A DNA stretch of 64,000 nucleotides from contig QHVI01000050.1 of assembly GCA_003223515.1 (NCBI GenBank), positions 1 to 64,000 on the forward strand, written 5' to 3'. The notes below the pieces were generated by a model that saw nothing but the letters and a program-made list of their open reading frames with translations, was not told the DNA's origin and did no database searches. This document shows, piece after piece, positions 47,007 through 57,467 of this stretch; the first letter of the stretch is position 1, and every line of letters starts with the position of its first letter. The translations under genes were made by a program, and so were the position numbers. The stretch is from Candidatus Angelobacter sp. Gp1-AA117 (lineage in GTDB: Bacteria > Acidobacteriota > Terriglobia > Terriglobales > Acidobacteriaceae).

Positions 47007-48737
47007 GTGAACCTGTTTGAGCGTGCAATGAATGTTCCTGTGGTACTGGTGCTGGCGTTTCTTTTTGCGGGCGGTGCATCCACCACCAAACGTTCTGCGA
47101 AACCGGCTTCGTCCAATGCTCCACCGGCGGCATCGCCTCTGCATTTTGCCGACATCACGCAATCGGCGGGCATTCGCTTTGTGCATACCAATGGCGCATT
47201 CGGCAAAAAATATCTCCCGGAAGCCCTGGGGCCGGGATGCGCTTTTATCGATTACGACAATGATGGCTATCCCGACATTCTTCTGGTGAATGGTCAGGGC
47301 TGGCCGGGACACGAAACTGCGGGCAGGAACACTCTCAAGCTTTATCACAACAACCGCGATGGCTCATTCACTGACGTGACTGCCAAATCGGGACTCGGGC
47401 TCATCCTGTACGGCATGGGTGCTGCCATAGGCGATTACGACAATGACGGATTCGATGACATCTTCATCACCGCCCTGGGCCAGAGCCATCTTTTTCACAA
47501 TAACGGCAATGGCACATTCACCGATGTAACCAAGTCTGCCGGACTATGGGGAATCCAGGAATTTTCAACCAGTGCGGCCTGGGTGGATTACGACCGCGAT
47601 GGAAAACTCGACCTGGTAGTAGGGAACTACGTAGACTGGACGCCGCAAAAAGATATTGTGTGCTCTCTCGACGGCACACATAAGTCTTACTGCACTCCGG
47701 AATCCTATGCAGGGGTGCCGCCGCGTCTCTGGCATAATGCCGGCAATGGCAAGTTCGAAGATGCAACCAAAAAAGCCGGCTTGACTGACAGCGCCAAGAC
47801 GCTCGGCGTAACCATCTTCGATTACAACAACGATGGCTGGCCGGATCTCTTGCTGGCCAACGATACCCAACCCAACAAACTCTATGTAAATAACCGCAAT
47901 GGCACATTTACAGAAAAAGGTGTGCAGGCGGGGATTGCATTCAGTGAAGACGGGATCGCGCGCGCCGGAATGGGAATCGATGCCGGGGATTATGACCATT
48001 CGGGTAAGCCCAGCATCGTTATTTCCAACTTTGCCAACCAGATGATGGCCCTGTATCACAACGAGGGCAATGGCCTGTTTGTGGATGAAGCGCCCCGCTC
48101 CGAGATTGGCCACGCCAGCCTTTTGACGCTGGGCTTTTCATGCTTCTTCGTTGATTACGATCTCGATGGCTGGCCCGACATCTTTGTCGCCAATGGGCAC
48201 ATTGAAGATGACATTGAAAAGATCCAGCAGCGGATCAAGTACCGCCAGCCGCCGCACCTGTTCAAGAATCTTGGCCAGGGCCGTTTTGAGGAAGTGGCGG
48301 CCCGCATGGGGCCGGCCTTCAATGCGCCCCGCCTCGCGCGTGGTGCTGCCTATGCCGACATAAATAATGATGGATATCCCGACCTGCTGATCGCCACCAA
48401 TGGCGGCGCGCCAGTACTGCTGCGCAATCCCGGCGGAAGCAACCATGGACTGCGTATTAAGCTCATCGGTACAAAATCAAATCGTGATGGCATTGGCGCC
48501 GTTGTCCGTCTGAAGAAAGGCGGGGATACGCAGTACCAGATGCTCCATGGCGGAGGCTATCTCTCACAAAACGAACTGGTGCTGACCTTTGGATTAGGGC
48601 AGGCCACCAGCGTTGACAGCGTGGATATCGAATGGCCCAGCGGCCAGCGCGACCACCTGGCGAACGTCGGAGCCGATCAACTTATTGCCGTAGAGGAAGG
48701 ACGCGGAATCTCTTCAAGCAGAAAATTCACCCGGTAA
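47007..48737 (+). CDS. CRTAC1-family FG-GAP/ASPIC-UnbV protein
   Basis: DYDNDGYPDILLVNG repeats; GAVVRLKKGGDTQYQMLHGGGYLSQNELVLTFGLG. Confidence 0.92.
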   Translation: MNLFERAMNVPVVLVLAFLFAGGASTTKRSAKPASSNAPPAASPLHFADITQSAGIRFVHTNGAFGKKYLPEALGPGCAFIDYDNDGYPDILLVNGQGWPGHETAGRNTLKLYHNNRDGSFTDVTAKSGLGLILYGMGAAIGDYDNDGFDDIFITALGQSHLFHNNGNGTFTDVTKSAGLWGIQEFSTSAAWVDYDRDGKLDLVVGNYVDWTPQKDIVCSLDGTHKSYCTPESYAGVPPRLWHNAGNGKFEDATKKAGLTDSAKTLGVTIFDYNNDGWPDLLLANDTQPNKLYVNNRNGTFTEKGVQAGIAFSEDGIARAGMGIDAGDYDHSGKPSIVISNFANQMMALYHNEGNGLFVDEAPRSEIGHASLLTLGFSCFFVDYDLDGWPDIFVANGHIEDDIEKIQQRIKYRQPPHLFKNLGQGRFEEVAARMGPAFNAPRLARGAAYADINNDGYPDLLIATNGGAPVLLRNPGGSNHGLRIKLIGTKSNRDGIGAVVRLKKGGDTQYQMLHGGGYLSQNELVLTFGLGQATSVDSVDIEWPSGQRDHLANVGADQLIAVEEGRGISSSRKFTR

Positions 48738-48744
48738 CAATAGA

Positions 48745-48778
48745 CTTTTATGGACCGCAGCCGCCCCCGGCTGCGCGG
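48745..48778. repeat. Dispersed hairpin repeat copy
   Basis: cttttatggaccgcagccgcccccggctgcgcgg. Confidence 0.8.
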
Positions 48779-48808
48779 AAAGCTCTTCTGTCTAAGGAAG
48801 CAGTGCCT

Positions 48809-50242
48809 ATGACCGTTTTGATTTCAGAGATTACCAGTCTTTCAGCCACGGAACTGGCGTTACTCATTCGCGAGAGACAGGTCTCTCCGGTGGAAGTAAT
48901 GGACGCATACCTGCAGCGCATTGAAGAGCTCAATCCCGCCCTGAATGCCTTCGCCTGTGTCGATGCTGAGCGGGCGCGCGCGCAGGCGCATGAGGCAGAA
49001 CGCAGCCTCATGCAAGGCGATTCGAAGCCCCTGCTCGGCGTACCCGTCACCATCAAATCCTGTATTGATGTTGAGGGTCTGCCCTGCGAAGCGGGAAGCC
49101 GCCTGCGTGCCGGGTATGTGGCTGCGCAGGATGCTCCACTGGTGAAGAGGCTGAAAGATGCTGGAGCCATCGTGATTGGCAATACCACGGTTCCGGAGAT
49201 GCTTCTGGCGTATCACACGGAAAATGCTCTTACCGGGCGCGCCAACAGTCCATGGGATCTTGCTCGCACTCCCGGAGGTTCAAGCGGTGGAGAAGCAGCG
49301 GCCATCGCGGCCTGCATGTCTGCGGGAGGAATCGGCAGCGACGGCGGAGGCTCAATCCGCGTGCCCGCGCATTTTTCCGGCATCTGCGGGTTGAAGCCGA
49401 CTCCGGGCAGAATTCCCGGAACCGGCCACTACCCGCCCTGTGCCGGACCGTTTTCCATCATTGGCGTGGTTGGACCAATGGCTCGTACTATCAGCGATTT
49501 ACAACTGCTGTTTGAAGCCACTGCCGGATATGACCATGGCGACCCCTGTTCCGTCCCGCTGCCGGTTCAGCCTATATATAAGCCTATATATAAAGGAGAG
49601 GTACAAAAGCTCAGGATCGGCTATTTCGACGACGACGGCTACAGCCCACCCACTCCAGAGACGAAAGATGCGATTCGAGCCGCTGCCGACGCTCTGAGAA
49701 GTGCCGGGTTTGAGGTGTCGCCGTTTCGTCCGCAGCGACTGGAGCGGGTGCGTGAGTTGTGGGAAGCGATCTTTGTGGATGGAATTGCCATGGTCACTGC
49801 GCCTGCGGTGAAAGGCCATGAAGATGAGATCAGCAGCAATACCCGCGAGTTCCTGGCGCTGGCTGCGGCGCGTCCGCCATTCACGGCCGAGCGCCTGATG
49901 AATACCTTGCTGGAGCGTGACCAGGTGCGCCAGCAATTCCTGGCGCAGATGGAAGATTTTCCGATCATGCTCTCACCCGTTTGCTCTATTCCTGCATTCC
50001 ACCACGAAGATGCCGGATGGGGCCCACAGCACGCCGCCGACTACCTGCGCACCATGAGCTATTGCCAGTACTACAACCTACTCGGCAACCCCGCCGCCGT
50101 GGTGCCCGTGGGCAAATCACACGAAGGATTGCCGATAGGCGTGCAGGTGATTGGCCGCCCATTCAGGGAAGAAGAGGTGCTGTCCGTCGCCGCGGTGATC
50201 GATGAGCAGTTTGGGTGGAGAGAACCAAAGCCTTATCGCTGA
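48809..50242 (+). CDS. Amidase (amidase signature family)
   Basis: VTIKSCIDVEG (Lys), GGSSGGEAAAIAACMSAGGIGSDGGGSIRVPAHFSGICGLKPT. Confidence 0.93.
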   Translation: MTVLISEITSLSATELALLIRERQVSPVEVMDAYLQRIEELNPALNAFACVDAERARAQAHEAERSLMQGDSKPLLGVPVTIKSCIDVEGLPCEAGSRLRAGYVAAQDAPLVKRLKDAGAIVIGNTTVPEMLLAYHTENALTGRANSPWDLARTPGGSSGGEAAAIAACMSAGGIGSDGGGSIRVPAHFSGICGLKPTPGRIPGTGHYPPCAGPFSIIGVVGPMARTISDLQLLFEATAGYDHGDPCSVPLPVQPIYKPIYKGEVQKLRIGYFDDDGYSPPTPETKDAIRAAADALRSAGFEVSPFRPQRLERVRELWEAIFVDGIAMVTAPAVKGHEDEISSNTREFLALAAARPPFTAERLMNTLLERDQVRQQFLAQMEDFPIMLSPVCSIPAFHHEDAGWGPQHAADYLRTMSYCQYYNLLGNPAAVVPVGKSHEGLPIGVQVIGRPFREEEVLSVAAVIDEQFGWREPKPYR

Positions 50243-50268
50243 AACAAAGTTTCGTAAACAACAAAATC

Positions 50269-50301
50269 TTTATGGAGCGCAGCCGCCCTCGGCTGCGCGG
50301 A
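50269..50301. terminator. Hairpin repeat copy between convergent genes; plausible bidirectional terminator
   Basis: gcgcagccg ccct cggctgcgc between the amidase (+) and cytochrome (-) 3' ends. Confidence 0.5.
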
Positions 50302-50334
50302 AGAATCTTTGACTTCTTGCGTTACAAGAACTGA

Positions 50335-53202
50335 CTAATCCAATCCTGTCGACCCTGACGCCGCCACTTTCTTCTTCTGCGCCACCACGGGTTTTTGCTC
50401 AGGCTTCAACGGTGCAGAGGCGTGTTCGTGAATGGTCTGCCGCTCGTTATTGTCCTCGGGATTCAGCAGGCGATAGCTGCCTGTCAGCGCCTGGGCTGAT
50501 TCATCGGCTTTGAAGCGCAGATAGCGTGCCTGATAATCCTGCGCTTTCTTTTCATTTCCCAGGCCGTTATAGCAGAGCATCATGTTGTAATTGGCCTGCA
50601 GATCTTCAGGATCAATATCGAGCGCGGCTTGCAGTTGCTTAATGGCCTCTGGGTAGTTTCGTTTGAGGAAGAGAATTCTTCCAAGATCGTTGAGCACCAC
50701 GCGATCGCGCGGGTATTGCGCAATCACCTGGAGCAGATGACCGGCTGCGCCATCATAGTCGCCATCATTACGCAGAACCTTGGCATAGAAGAAGTGGGCT
50801 TTGGCCAGTTTTGGATTGATGGAGAGCGCCTGCTTCAACACGGTGCGTGCTCGCTCCATGTCCCCTTCCTGAATGGCGGCGCGGCCGATATTGACCCAGC
50901 CCTCAGGATTATTCGGATCAGCCTGCGTGACTTTTTCAAATGCGGCTTGAGCTGCTTTCAGGTCTCCCTGGAGCAGCAGGCCAATGCCGTAATCGTTCCA
51001 GCGCTGCCACTCCTTTTGGTTGAGCACAACCTGGGGCGCAGGCAGAGGAGCCTTCTGGTCTATTACCTGGAGGGTGACTTCATCTTCGGCCAGGGCAACC
51101 GTGGGAACATCAGGAATCTTTTCTTCCTTCGCAGAGACTCCTTTCAGATCGCCGGTGAAGACCATCTGCCGGTCGTCATAGTCCGGCGTGACATCTGCCT
51201 TAGGCTGCTTCGGATCAGTGATACCGGCGAAGGAGAATTGCGTGTTGTACCAGGCGAACTTGCGGTAGCACATGCGCGCATGAAGCGTGATCTTGTTCCC
51301 GGCATTTTTTGGAACAGCCAACCGGTAATGAACGGTATCGGCTGCACCCGGCGGGATCAGGCGTACGTAGACCACGGCGCGGGTTGACCATGCGTTGCGC
51401 TTGTTGATGGCATGTCCGTGCTTATCCACCTGAAGTGCGCGATAGAAGTGTGCGCCCTTTTCTACAGGGCCTTTGCCGTCATCGGCCACGCTTCCGCTCC
51501 AGAAAATGGTCTGGCCTTTATCATCTACGGCCTTCAGTTCCAGCCAGGTATCGTAGGCATCCACAGTGCCGCCAGGAAAGAAGTGTCCAATGGTGCGGGT
51601 GCGCGCTACCACGTCGATGCGCACTGTGTCTCCGCGCCGTACCACGCCCTGCACCCGGTTCAAGGGCGCGGTTACGGGCATGACTTTGTTGTCGGTGACG
51701 GCTGCTGTTTTGGTTTCTGCTTCTTCTCCCACGGCAAATGTAGTGGAGAACTCAGCCTGTGATGCTGTGCCGCTACTCTTCAACGTGCGCGCGGGAGAGA
51801 GCGCGAAAATATCCACGCTCAGAACCTTGTTCTTCAGGAAATCTTCGGTGATCTTCAGTTGCTGCGGGTCCTCATTGGCTGCCGGCAGAGCAGTGTTGGC
51901 GGCAGGGAAGCGGTGCGAATGGATGACTCCATTGATGTTGCCGGCGTCATTGGAGTGCTCCAGCGGCATGTGGCAATCAGAGCACTGCTGTGATTTGGCC
52001 GGATAGTAGAACGACCGCGCTCCATACCCGGAAACGCCGCTTGCCTGCCAGTTATCGTATTCATTGAAGCCGCGGAACCAGCGGTAATGGTTGACAGGCA
52101 CGTCGAGGTGCACCTTGTGGCAGCTTGAGCAGAACTCGGCTGACTGGGTCTTCATGAAAGGTTTCAGGAAGGTGCGCCGGTGCGGCTCAGGGTTGAGATA
52201 AGTAAGAAAATCATGGACGGAGCGGACCACAGGATTGTTGCTGGCCGCGAGTTCGTGCAGTTTGGGATATTCAAGATAGAAGTCTCCCTGGCCCATGGTG
52301 CTCTTCACCTGCGCGATGGAGTGGCACATCATGCAGCCCAAGCCAGCCTGCGCTTCGGGCCTGTGAACGATCTGCTTGATCGGCGTATCCATCAGGCCGC
52401 TGTAGAGCACGGCAGGATCATGGCACCCGCCGCACCACTTCGAGGGCTTCGTGCCTACTACATCCTGCATGTACTCGATACTTTTGCGATACCACTGGTT
52501 GTTGAATGAAGAGAAATGATGGACGGAGGCATACCAATCCTTATAAATATCCTGGTGGCAGCGCTTGCAGCTATCCGACTCCATGAAGAATTTGCTGGGA
52601 ATATGTCCGCCGCTTACCACCTGGGCTGAGCTGGGGAAGAAATTTCCCTGTGGGCCGTCGCCTTCGCCATTCATGCTCAGTGGAGCAATGGGTGGATTCT
52701 TGATGACGTGGCTTGAGAGCCAGAGTCCGTCTCTGATGGCGTGTGTGGCAGCGGCAACACCCACCGCAATTCCAGCCAGAAGAACCACAGTCGCTACCCG
52801 CAGCTTTGCCAGCCCAAGATTTGTTTTCAAAGTCAGGCGGCGGGAAATGGCTTCAGCCAGCAGCACCACCACAGCCAGGCTGGCCGCTCCAATATGCATG
52901 TAGAGCCATTTCATCTCCGCGCGGGTCGTTCCGGTGAAGATCAGAGCAATGCCCAGGCCTGCGGCCACGGTGAAAAGCAGCCATCCGATCTTTGCGGTGA
53001 AGCTGAGCTGGCGCAGGAAACGCCATAAGAATCTTAGGAGACAAAGCGCAGCAATGAGTCCCGCCCCGGCGTGCAGCAGCACGATTCCCGCATAGGTGAT
53101 CGTGGGAGAGGGAAAAGCATACACATAGATGGCAGACAGAGTCAGAACGAAAGCTAATGCGACGACAAATTTATAGAAGCGTGACTTGATCTTCTCTGGC
53201 AT
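50335..53202 (-). CDS. Membrane-anchored pentaheme cytochrome c with TPR C-terminus
   Basis: CKRCH, CGGCH, CMMCH, CSSCH, CSDCH; N-terminal TM helices; C-terminal TPRs. Confidence 0.88.
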   Translation of the reverse strand: MPEKIKSRFYKFVVALAFVLTLSAIYVYAFPSPTITYAGIVLLHAGAGLIAALCLLRFLWRFLRQLSFTAKIGWLLFTVAAGLGIALIFTGTTRAEMKWLYMHIGAASLAVVVLLAEAISRRLTLKTNLGLAKLRVATVVLLAGIAVGVAAATHAIRDGLWLSSHVIKNPPIAPLSMNGEGDGPQGNFFPSSAQVVSGGHIPSKFFMESDSCKRCHQDIYKDWYASVHHFSSFNNQWYRKSIEYMQDVVGTKPSKWCGGCHDPAVLYSGLMDTPIKQIVHRPEAQAGLGCMMCHSIAQVKSTMGQGDFYLEYPKLHELAASNNPVVRSVHDFLTYLNPEPHRRTFLKPFMKTQSAEFCSSCHKVHLDVPVNHYRWFRGFNEYDNWQASGVSGYGARSFYYPAKSQQCSDCHMPLEHSNDAGNINGVIHSHRFPAANTALPAANEDPQQLKITEDFLKNKVLSVDIFALSPARTLKSSGTASQAEFSTTFAVGEEAETKTAAVTDNKVMPVTAPLNRVQGVVRRGDTVRIDVVARTRTIGHFFPGGTVDAYDTWLELKAVDDKGQTIFWSGSVADDGKGPVEKGAHFYRALQVDKHGHAINKRNAWSTRAVVYVRLIPPGAADTVHYRLAVPKNAGNKITLHARMCYRKFAWYNTQFSFAGITDPKQPKADVTPDYDDRQMVFTGDLKGVSAKEEKIPDVPTVALAEDEVTLQVIDQKAPLPAPQVVLNQKEWQRWNDYGIGLLLQGDLKAAQAAFEKVTQADPNNPEGWVNIGRAAIQEGDMERARTVLKQALSINPKLAKAHFFYAKVLRNDGDYDGAAGHLLQVIAQYPRDRVVLNDLGRILFLKRNYPEAIKQLQAALDIDPEDLQANYNMMLCYNGLGNEKKAQDYQARYLRFKADESAQALTGSYRLLNPEDNNERQTIHEHASAPLKPEQKPVVAQKKKVAASGSTGLD

Positions 53203-53488
53203 GGCTGGTTTTCTCGCTCACTGCTGGAGGGATGGCAGGGTCTTCCCAAGAAACCGAACTTTGTTTTTGACAATCGCCATTCGGGTGAGTAGACCCCGCT
53301 CGGTTTTCAAGACAGATAGCACCTTGGAATTTGCGGGATTTTCCGCAAGCATCTTCTTTGAATGTTCTCCGCGTTTTTATAGGCATGCTTCTCATTTTTC
53401 TGCAGAAGTAAGAGCAATCTTTCGAAACCGGGCATAAAACCCGCAAAAATGCTGCGGTTATATGTCTTTAGCATCGAGGTAAAACTCC

Positions 53489-54574
53489 ATGTCAACCTTT
53501 ACATGTACTGCTCGCGCAGCAGGTATTTTTGCCGGGCTGGTCTTTGCAGTCATCGGGCTTAGCATTCCCGCTTCAGGACAGGGTTGAGTGGCCGCGCGCC
53601 AGAGTTCGCCCGTGATTGGCGACTTATGTGCAAGCGCTAAGGGCCGTGAAGCCCAGGCGAGTGAAAATTCAAAGCTGCATCACTTCGATATTACCGTTGG
53701 ATATCGCTACCAGCAGTCTTCGCGGCATTTCGTGGGGACCGTGGAGCAGGTGCAGCGCGAGATCCTTCACAATCAGATTCAAAACAACTACCACCTCTTC
53801 GATGTGGCCATCAACTATCAGTTGACTCCACGATGGAGCCTCACTGGAAGCCTGCCTATTCTGGTTGCCAAGCGCGACCAGCGCGCCAACGGCATCTTTC
53901 ACACGGCCGGTATTGGCGATTCAACTGTAGGCGCCCGTTTCTGGGTCTTCCGTCCACCCACCGAATCCGGCGGAAATATTTCGTTTGGATTCAGCCTGAA
54001 GATGCCGACCGGCAAAGACAATTCTGTCGGCCACGGTGTATTCAGAGGCACACCGCAACTGGTGACTGCTGATCAATCGATCCAGGCTGGTGATGGCGGC
54101 TGGGGATTCGCCCTCGAAACTCAGGCTTTCAAGAACGTATGGTTCCACAGCACACTGTATTTCTCAGGGGCGTATCTGTTCAATCCGCAAGACACCAATG
54201 GCGTGCAGACTTTTCGCACAGCCAAGGGCGAAGACGTAATGTCGATTTCCGATCAATACCTCTATCGCGGTGGAATTTCTCATGCTGTGCCGAAGATCAG
54301 AGGTCTGTTTGCCAGCGTTGGCGGGAGGATAGAAGGCGTGCCGGTACGCGATGCATTGGGCGCTAGCAAGGGATTCCGCCGTCCCGGCTATGCGATCGAT
54401 ATTGATCCCGGCTTCATGTATGCGTTTGGATACAAAAACGTTTTCTCCTGCAATATTCCGTTTCCAGTAGAACGCAACCGGCGGGCTAGCGTCCCGGACA
54501 TTGCCAATGGCAGGCACGGAGATGCGGCATTTGCCGATTATGCGCTGGTCATGTCTTACACGCGGCACTTCTGA
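53489..54574 (+). pseudogene. Putative outer-membrane/transporter-like protein with in-frame TGA after the signal peptide
   Basis: MSTFTCTARAAGIFAGLVFAVIGLSIPASGQG* then VAARQSSPVIGDLC... in the same frame (TGA 53585-53587); C-terminus ends in F. Confidence 0.65.
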
Positions 54575-54586
54575 GTTTTCAAGCGT

Positions 54587-55099
54587 ATGAGGTGTTCTAT
54601 GAAATATATGACGATTCTGTTGCTGTTGGCTGTACTTGGATTCCGCCCGGTACAGCCGGAACTTTCGTTGAATGACATTCAAGGCAAGCGCCACAGCCTT
54701 TCTGATTATCGCGGCAAGATTGTAGTGCTGAACTTCTGGGCCACCTGGTGCGTCGGCTGCAAACAGGAGATGCCTATCTTTGTTGATATCAGTAAGAAGT
54801 ATCGAGACCGTGGCGTCGTGGTGCTGGCTGCCTCTGTAGATGATGAAACTACAAAGAAATACATCAGCCGGTTTTCGCATTCCTACAAGATGGACTTTCC
54901 CATTCTGCTCGATGCAAATGTTGACATGATGCACGAACTGGGCCTGACCGATGCCCTACCCTCCACTGTCTTCCTGGATGCTGAAGGAAATATTGTCGGC
55001 AGGATTGCAGGAACAGCCAAGAGAAAGGATGCTTTTGAACGGGTGGAGAAGCTGCTGATTCAACCGGCAGCCATTTCGAATCCTGGCAAGTTGCCATAG
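54587..55099 (+). CDS. TlpA/ResA-like thiol-disulfide oxidoreductase
   Basis: VVLNFWATWCVGCKQEMP. Confidence 0.92.
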   Translation: MRCSMKYMTILLLLAVLGFRPVQPELSLNDIQGKRHSLSDYRGKIVVLNFWATWCVGCKQEMPIFVDISKKYRDRGVVVLAASVDDETTKKYISRFSHSYKMDFPILLDANVDMMHELGLTDALPSTVFLDAEGNIVGRIAGTAKRKDAFERVEKLLIQPAAISNPGKLP

Positions 55100-55382
55100 C
55101 GCATTCCGCTCATGCCCGGCTGGTGCGCATGAGTTGCTCATGACGACGTGATTGCATGAAGAAGATCAACCCAACTTCGTCTCCACAGACTCTTTCGGGT
55201 CTTGCGTCACTTGGGGCATTTATCGTTTGGGGTTTCCGCTTGTTGTTCTTCGATTTGTTTTATTCATTCAGGCGTAATACGCCACATTGATCGTCGAATT
55301 CGTATCCATGCGGACGCAATCCGAAGGGTTCTGAAGAAACACTTTTTGTTGGCGGAAGCTAGAGCTGATCTCGCGCATCAGC

Positions 55383-57371
55383 TTATTTGCAGTTTTGTCC
55401 TTGTTCCTTCACCAGGCAACCTTGATCGTAATAGGTGGATTTTCCGAATGTCTGGTAATTCAAAACGGTGGTAGCGCCACCGGGACCGGCTTGTGATCTC
55501 TTCTGTTGTACCGTCGCCGGCGATGCATCTGGACAGCCGTTGAATGCTTCCGTCAGCACCCGCCCGACTGAACTGCCTTTGCCTTCAGGGAACCTCCACT
55601 TCAACAGCGCGGAGATGGTCACGGCGATATCGGCGTTGCCTGCTGGCGCCGGGTCTTTGCCTTTCTTGAAGTCAGGACCAAAGGCGATCATGGTGTTGAA
55701 GGTATCTGCACGGCTGAAACTGCCATGCATTCCTTGTCCTTCTCTGAGGGTGGAGTCGGCTACTTCGATACGGTTGAGGAGAGAACCATCGGTGGAGAAA
55801 CTTTTGAAGTTGACAATCAGTGCCGGCTGGGGCAGCTCGGTCGCGCCCTGCAAGCCTATTGCACTGGTGGGAAGAGTGCCGGGAATGTTTCCCAGATCGT
55901 CATTCACGAATACTCCATCGGTATAGTCCTGTTGCAGGAGAAACTCTGCAATGTTTTGAGCAAGCGCCTTGTTCTTCTCAGTTGAATTCTGGGGCAGGTA
56001 AATGAGATCAGAGCCGCCATTGGCTGCCACGATGATCTGCGCGTCGGTTTCTTTACTTGCGGGAACTTTGCCCGTTCCTCCGATAATTCCGTTACCAGAA
56101 CCGGGATACTGCCTGGATTTGGAATCGTCGCAGTCGCATACTACGACCGAATGATAGAAACTGCCGTTTTCCAGCGCCAGAGGCCGGGCATCAGGATCGT
56201 ACAGCGGCAACTTGAGCACGTGAGCCAGATCAATGGCCAGAAATCCCGGAGGAAGATAGTGTGCCGGGACATTGGCATAGTTGAACCCTGCCGCATAGCT
56301 TGAAGTGTAATGATTCAGCGCAATATTCCTTTTGCTGATCGTGGAAAAGCCATGGTCGGCCACTACAAACACATCGGTATTGCCATCGAGCCCCTTGAAT
56401 CGCAGGAAGTCCAGAATCTGAGCCAGATTGTTATCGGCATTACGTACTCCGGCGTGAGACGTAGGTCCATTGATGCCCGGAAACAAATGGTCAACGCCGT
56501 CACCCTGATTATGCTGCGAACCATCAGGATCACGCGACCAGTAGATCAGCAGAAACGGCTTTGCTTCACCCTTTGCCGTAGTCAACGCCGCCTGCGTGGC
56601 GATGTCTGCAAAATATTGCTGCTGTACATAATTGGCGGCCAGCGTTCCCTCAGGCCGGAGCTGGCTTCTCTTAGACGATGCACTCTGGCCATTGGAGCGG
56701 TCCGGGGCGACCAGGTTCAAACCAGAGTTGAGCATCTCTTTTCTGATGTTCGGCAGAATCGGCAGTCCCAGCGGTCCGGTTGGATCCTCAGTGCCGGTAG
56801 CATCATCCATCACCATGGCTTCAGGCATCTGAAAAATGTTGTTGACCAGCTTGACTTCAGAGATGTCCTGAATTGCCGCCGGTCCGAGCTTGCCGATGAT
56901 GAATACGGAATAGCCGTTTTCGCGGGCAATGCTGGCGAGGGTTGGCTGGCCAAGATAATTGCCGTGATACAGGTCGTTCAATCTGGCCAGCAACACGTCA
57001 TTTTCAATGAACGGGGTGAGCGTTCCGCCTGTGCCATCCCGCGAGAGAGGATAGCCCACATAGAGCGTGTTGCCAAAATCACCGGTGTCACCGAGCAGAT
57101 GTCCGGTGGCGAAGGCGGAGGCGTTGGGCGTGGTGAAGGTGGGATAGAGCGAATGGCTGCTGGTGAAATCCACTCCCTGTTCACGCAGGTGAAACATGGT
57201 GGGTGCCCACTCTGCGGTCACCGAGTCATGACGCAACCCATCGGCGATGAAGAGAACTATGTTGCGTGCTGTCGCGGGTTGGGCCTGCATGCAAGTTTCG
57301 GGAGACTGGAGAGCAACTGCATGGGAAACGAACAAGAGGAAAGTCAGACCGCCTGCTATAGCGCTCTTCAT
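55383..57371 (-). CDS. Secreted alkaline-phosphatase-superfamily phosphodiesterase
   Basis: NIVLFIADGLRHDSV, HSLYPTFTTPNASAFATGHLLGDTG, FVVADHGFS. Confidence 0.85.
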   Translation of the reverse strand: MKSAIAGGLTFLLFVSHAVALQSPETCMQAQPATARNIVLFIADGLRHDSVTAEWAPTMFHLREQGVDFTSSHSLYPTFTTPNASAFATGHLLGDTGDFGNTLYVGYPLSRDGTGGTLTPFIENDVLLARLNDLYHGNYLGQPTLASIARENGYSVFIIGKLGPAAIQDISEVKLVNNIFQMPEAMVMDDATGTEDPTGPLGLPILPNIRKEMLNSGLNLVAPDRSNGQSASSKRSQLRPEGTLAANYVQQQYFADIATQAALTTAKGEAKPFLLIYWSRDPDGSQHNQGDGVDHLFPGINGPTSHAGVRNADNNLAQILDFLRFKGLDGNTDVFVVADHGFSTISKRNIALNHYTSSYAAGFNYANVPAHYLPPGFLAIDLAHVLKLPLYDPDARPLALENGSFYHSVVVCDCDDSKSRQYPGSGNGIIGGTGKVPASKETDAQIIVAANGGSDLIYLPQNSTEKNKALAQNIAEFLLQQDYTDGVFVNDDLGNIPGTLPTSAIGLQGATELPQPALIVNFKSFSTDGSLLNRIEVADSTLREGQGMHGSFSRADTFNTMIAFGPDFKKGKDPAPAGNADIAVTISALLKWRFPEGKGSSVGRVLTEAFNGCPDASPATVQQKRSQAGPGGATTVLNYQTFGKSTYYDQGCLVKEQGQNCK

Positions 57372-57467
57372 TACACCGCCTTTAGGTTGATGGTGGTACG
57401 GAATCCACAACCATAGCACCGTTTTGCTAAAAGATTGTTAAAAAAATTGTTTTCGTGATGCATCGCG

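Noticed and set aside
1399-48737. Calling the whole region an enediyne cluster because of DUF1702-like and ASPIC/UnbV proteins
   Set aside because: No iterative PksE, TEBC thioesterase or UnbL/UnbU-like gene is visible; ASPIC/UnbV proteins are common outside enediyne loci.
56310-57416. 368-aa + strand ORF
   Set aside because: Antisense to the phosphodiesterase gene with clear motifs.
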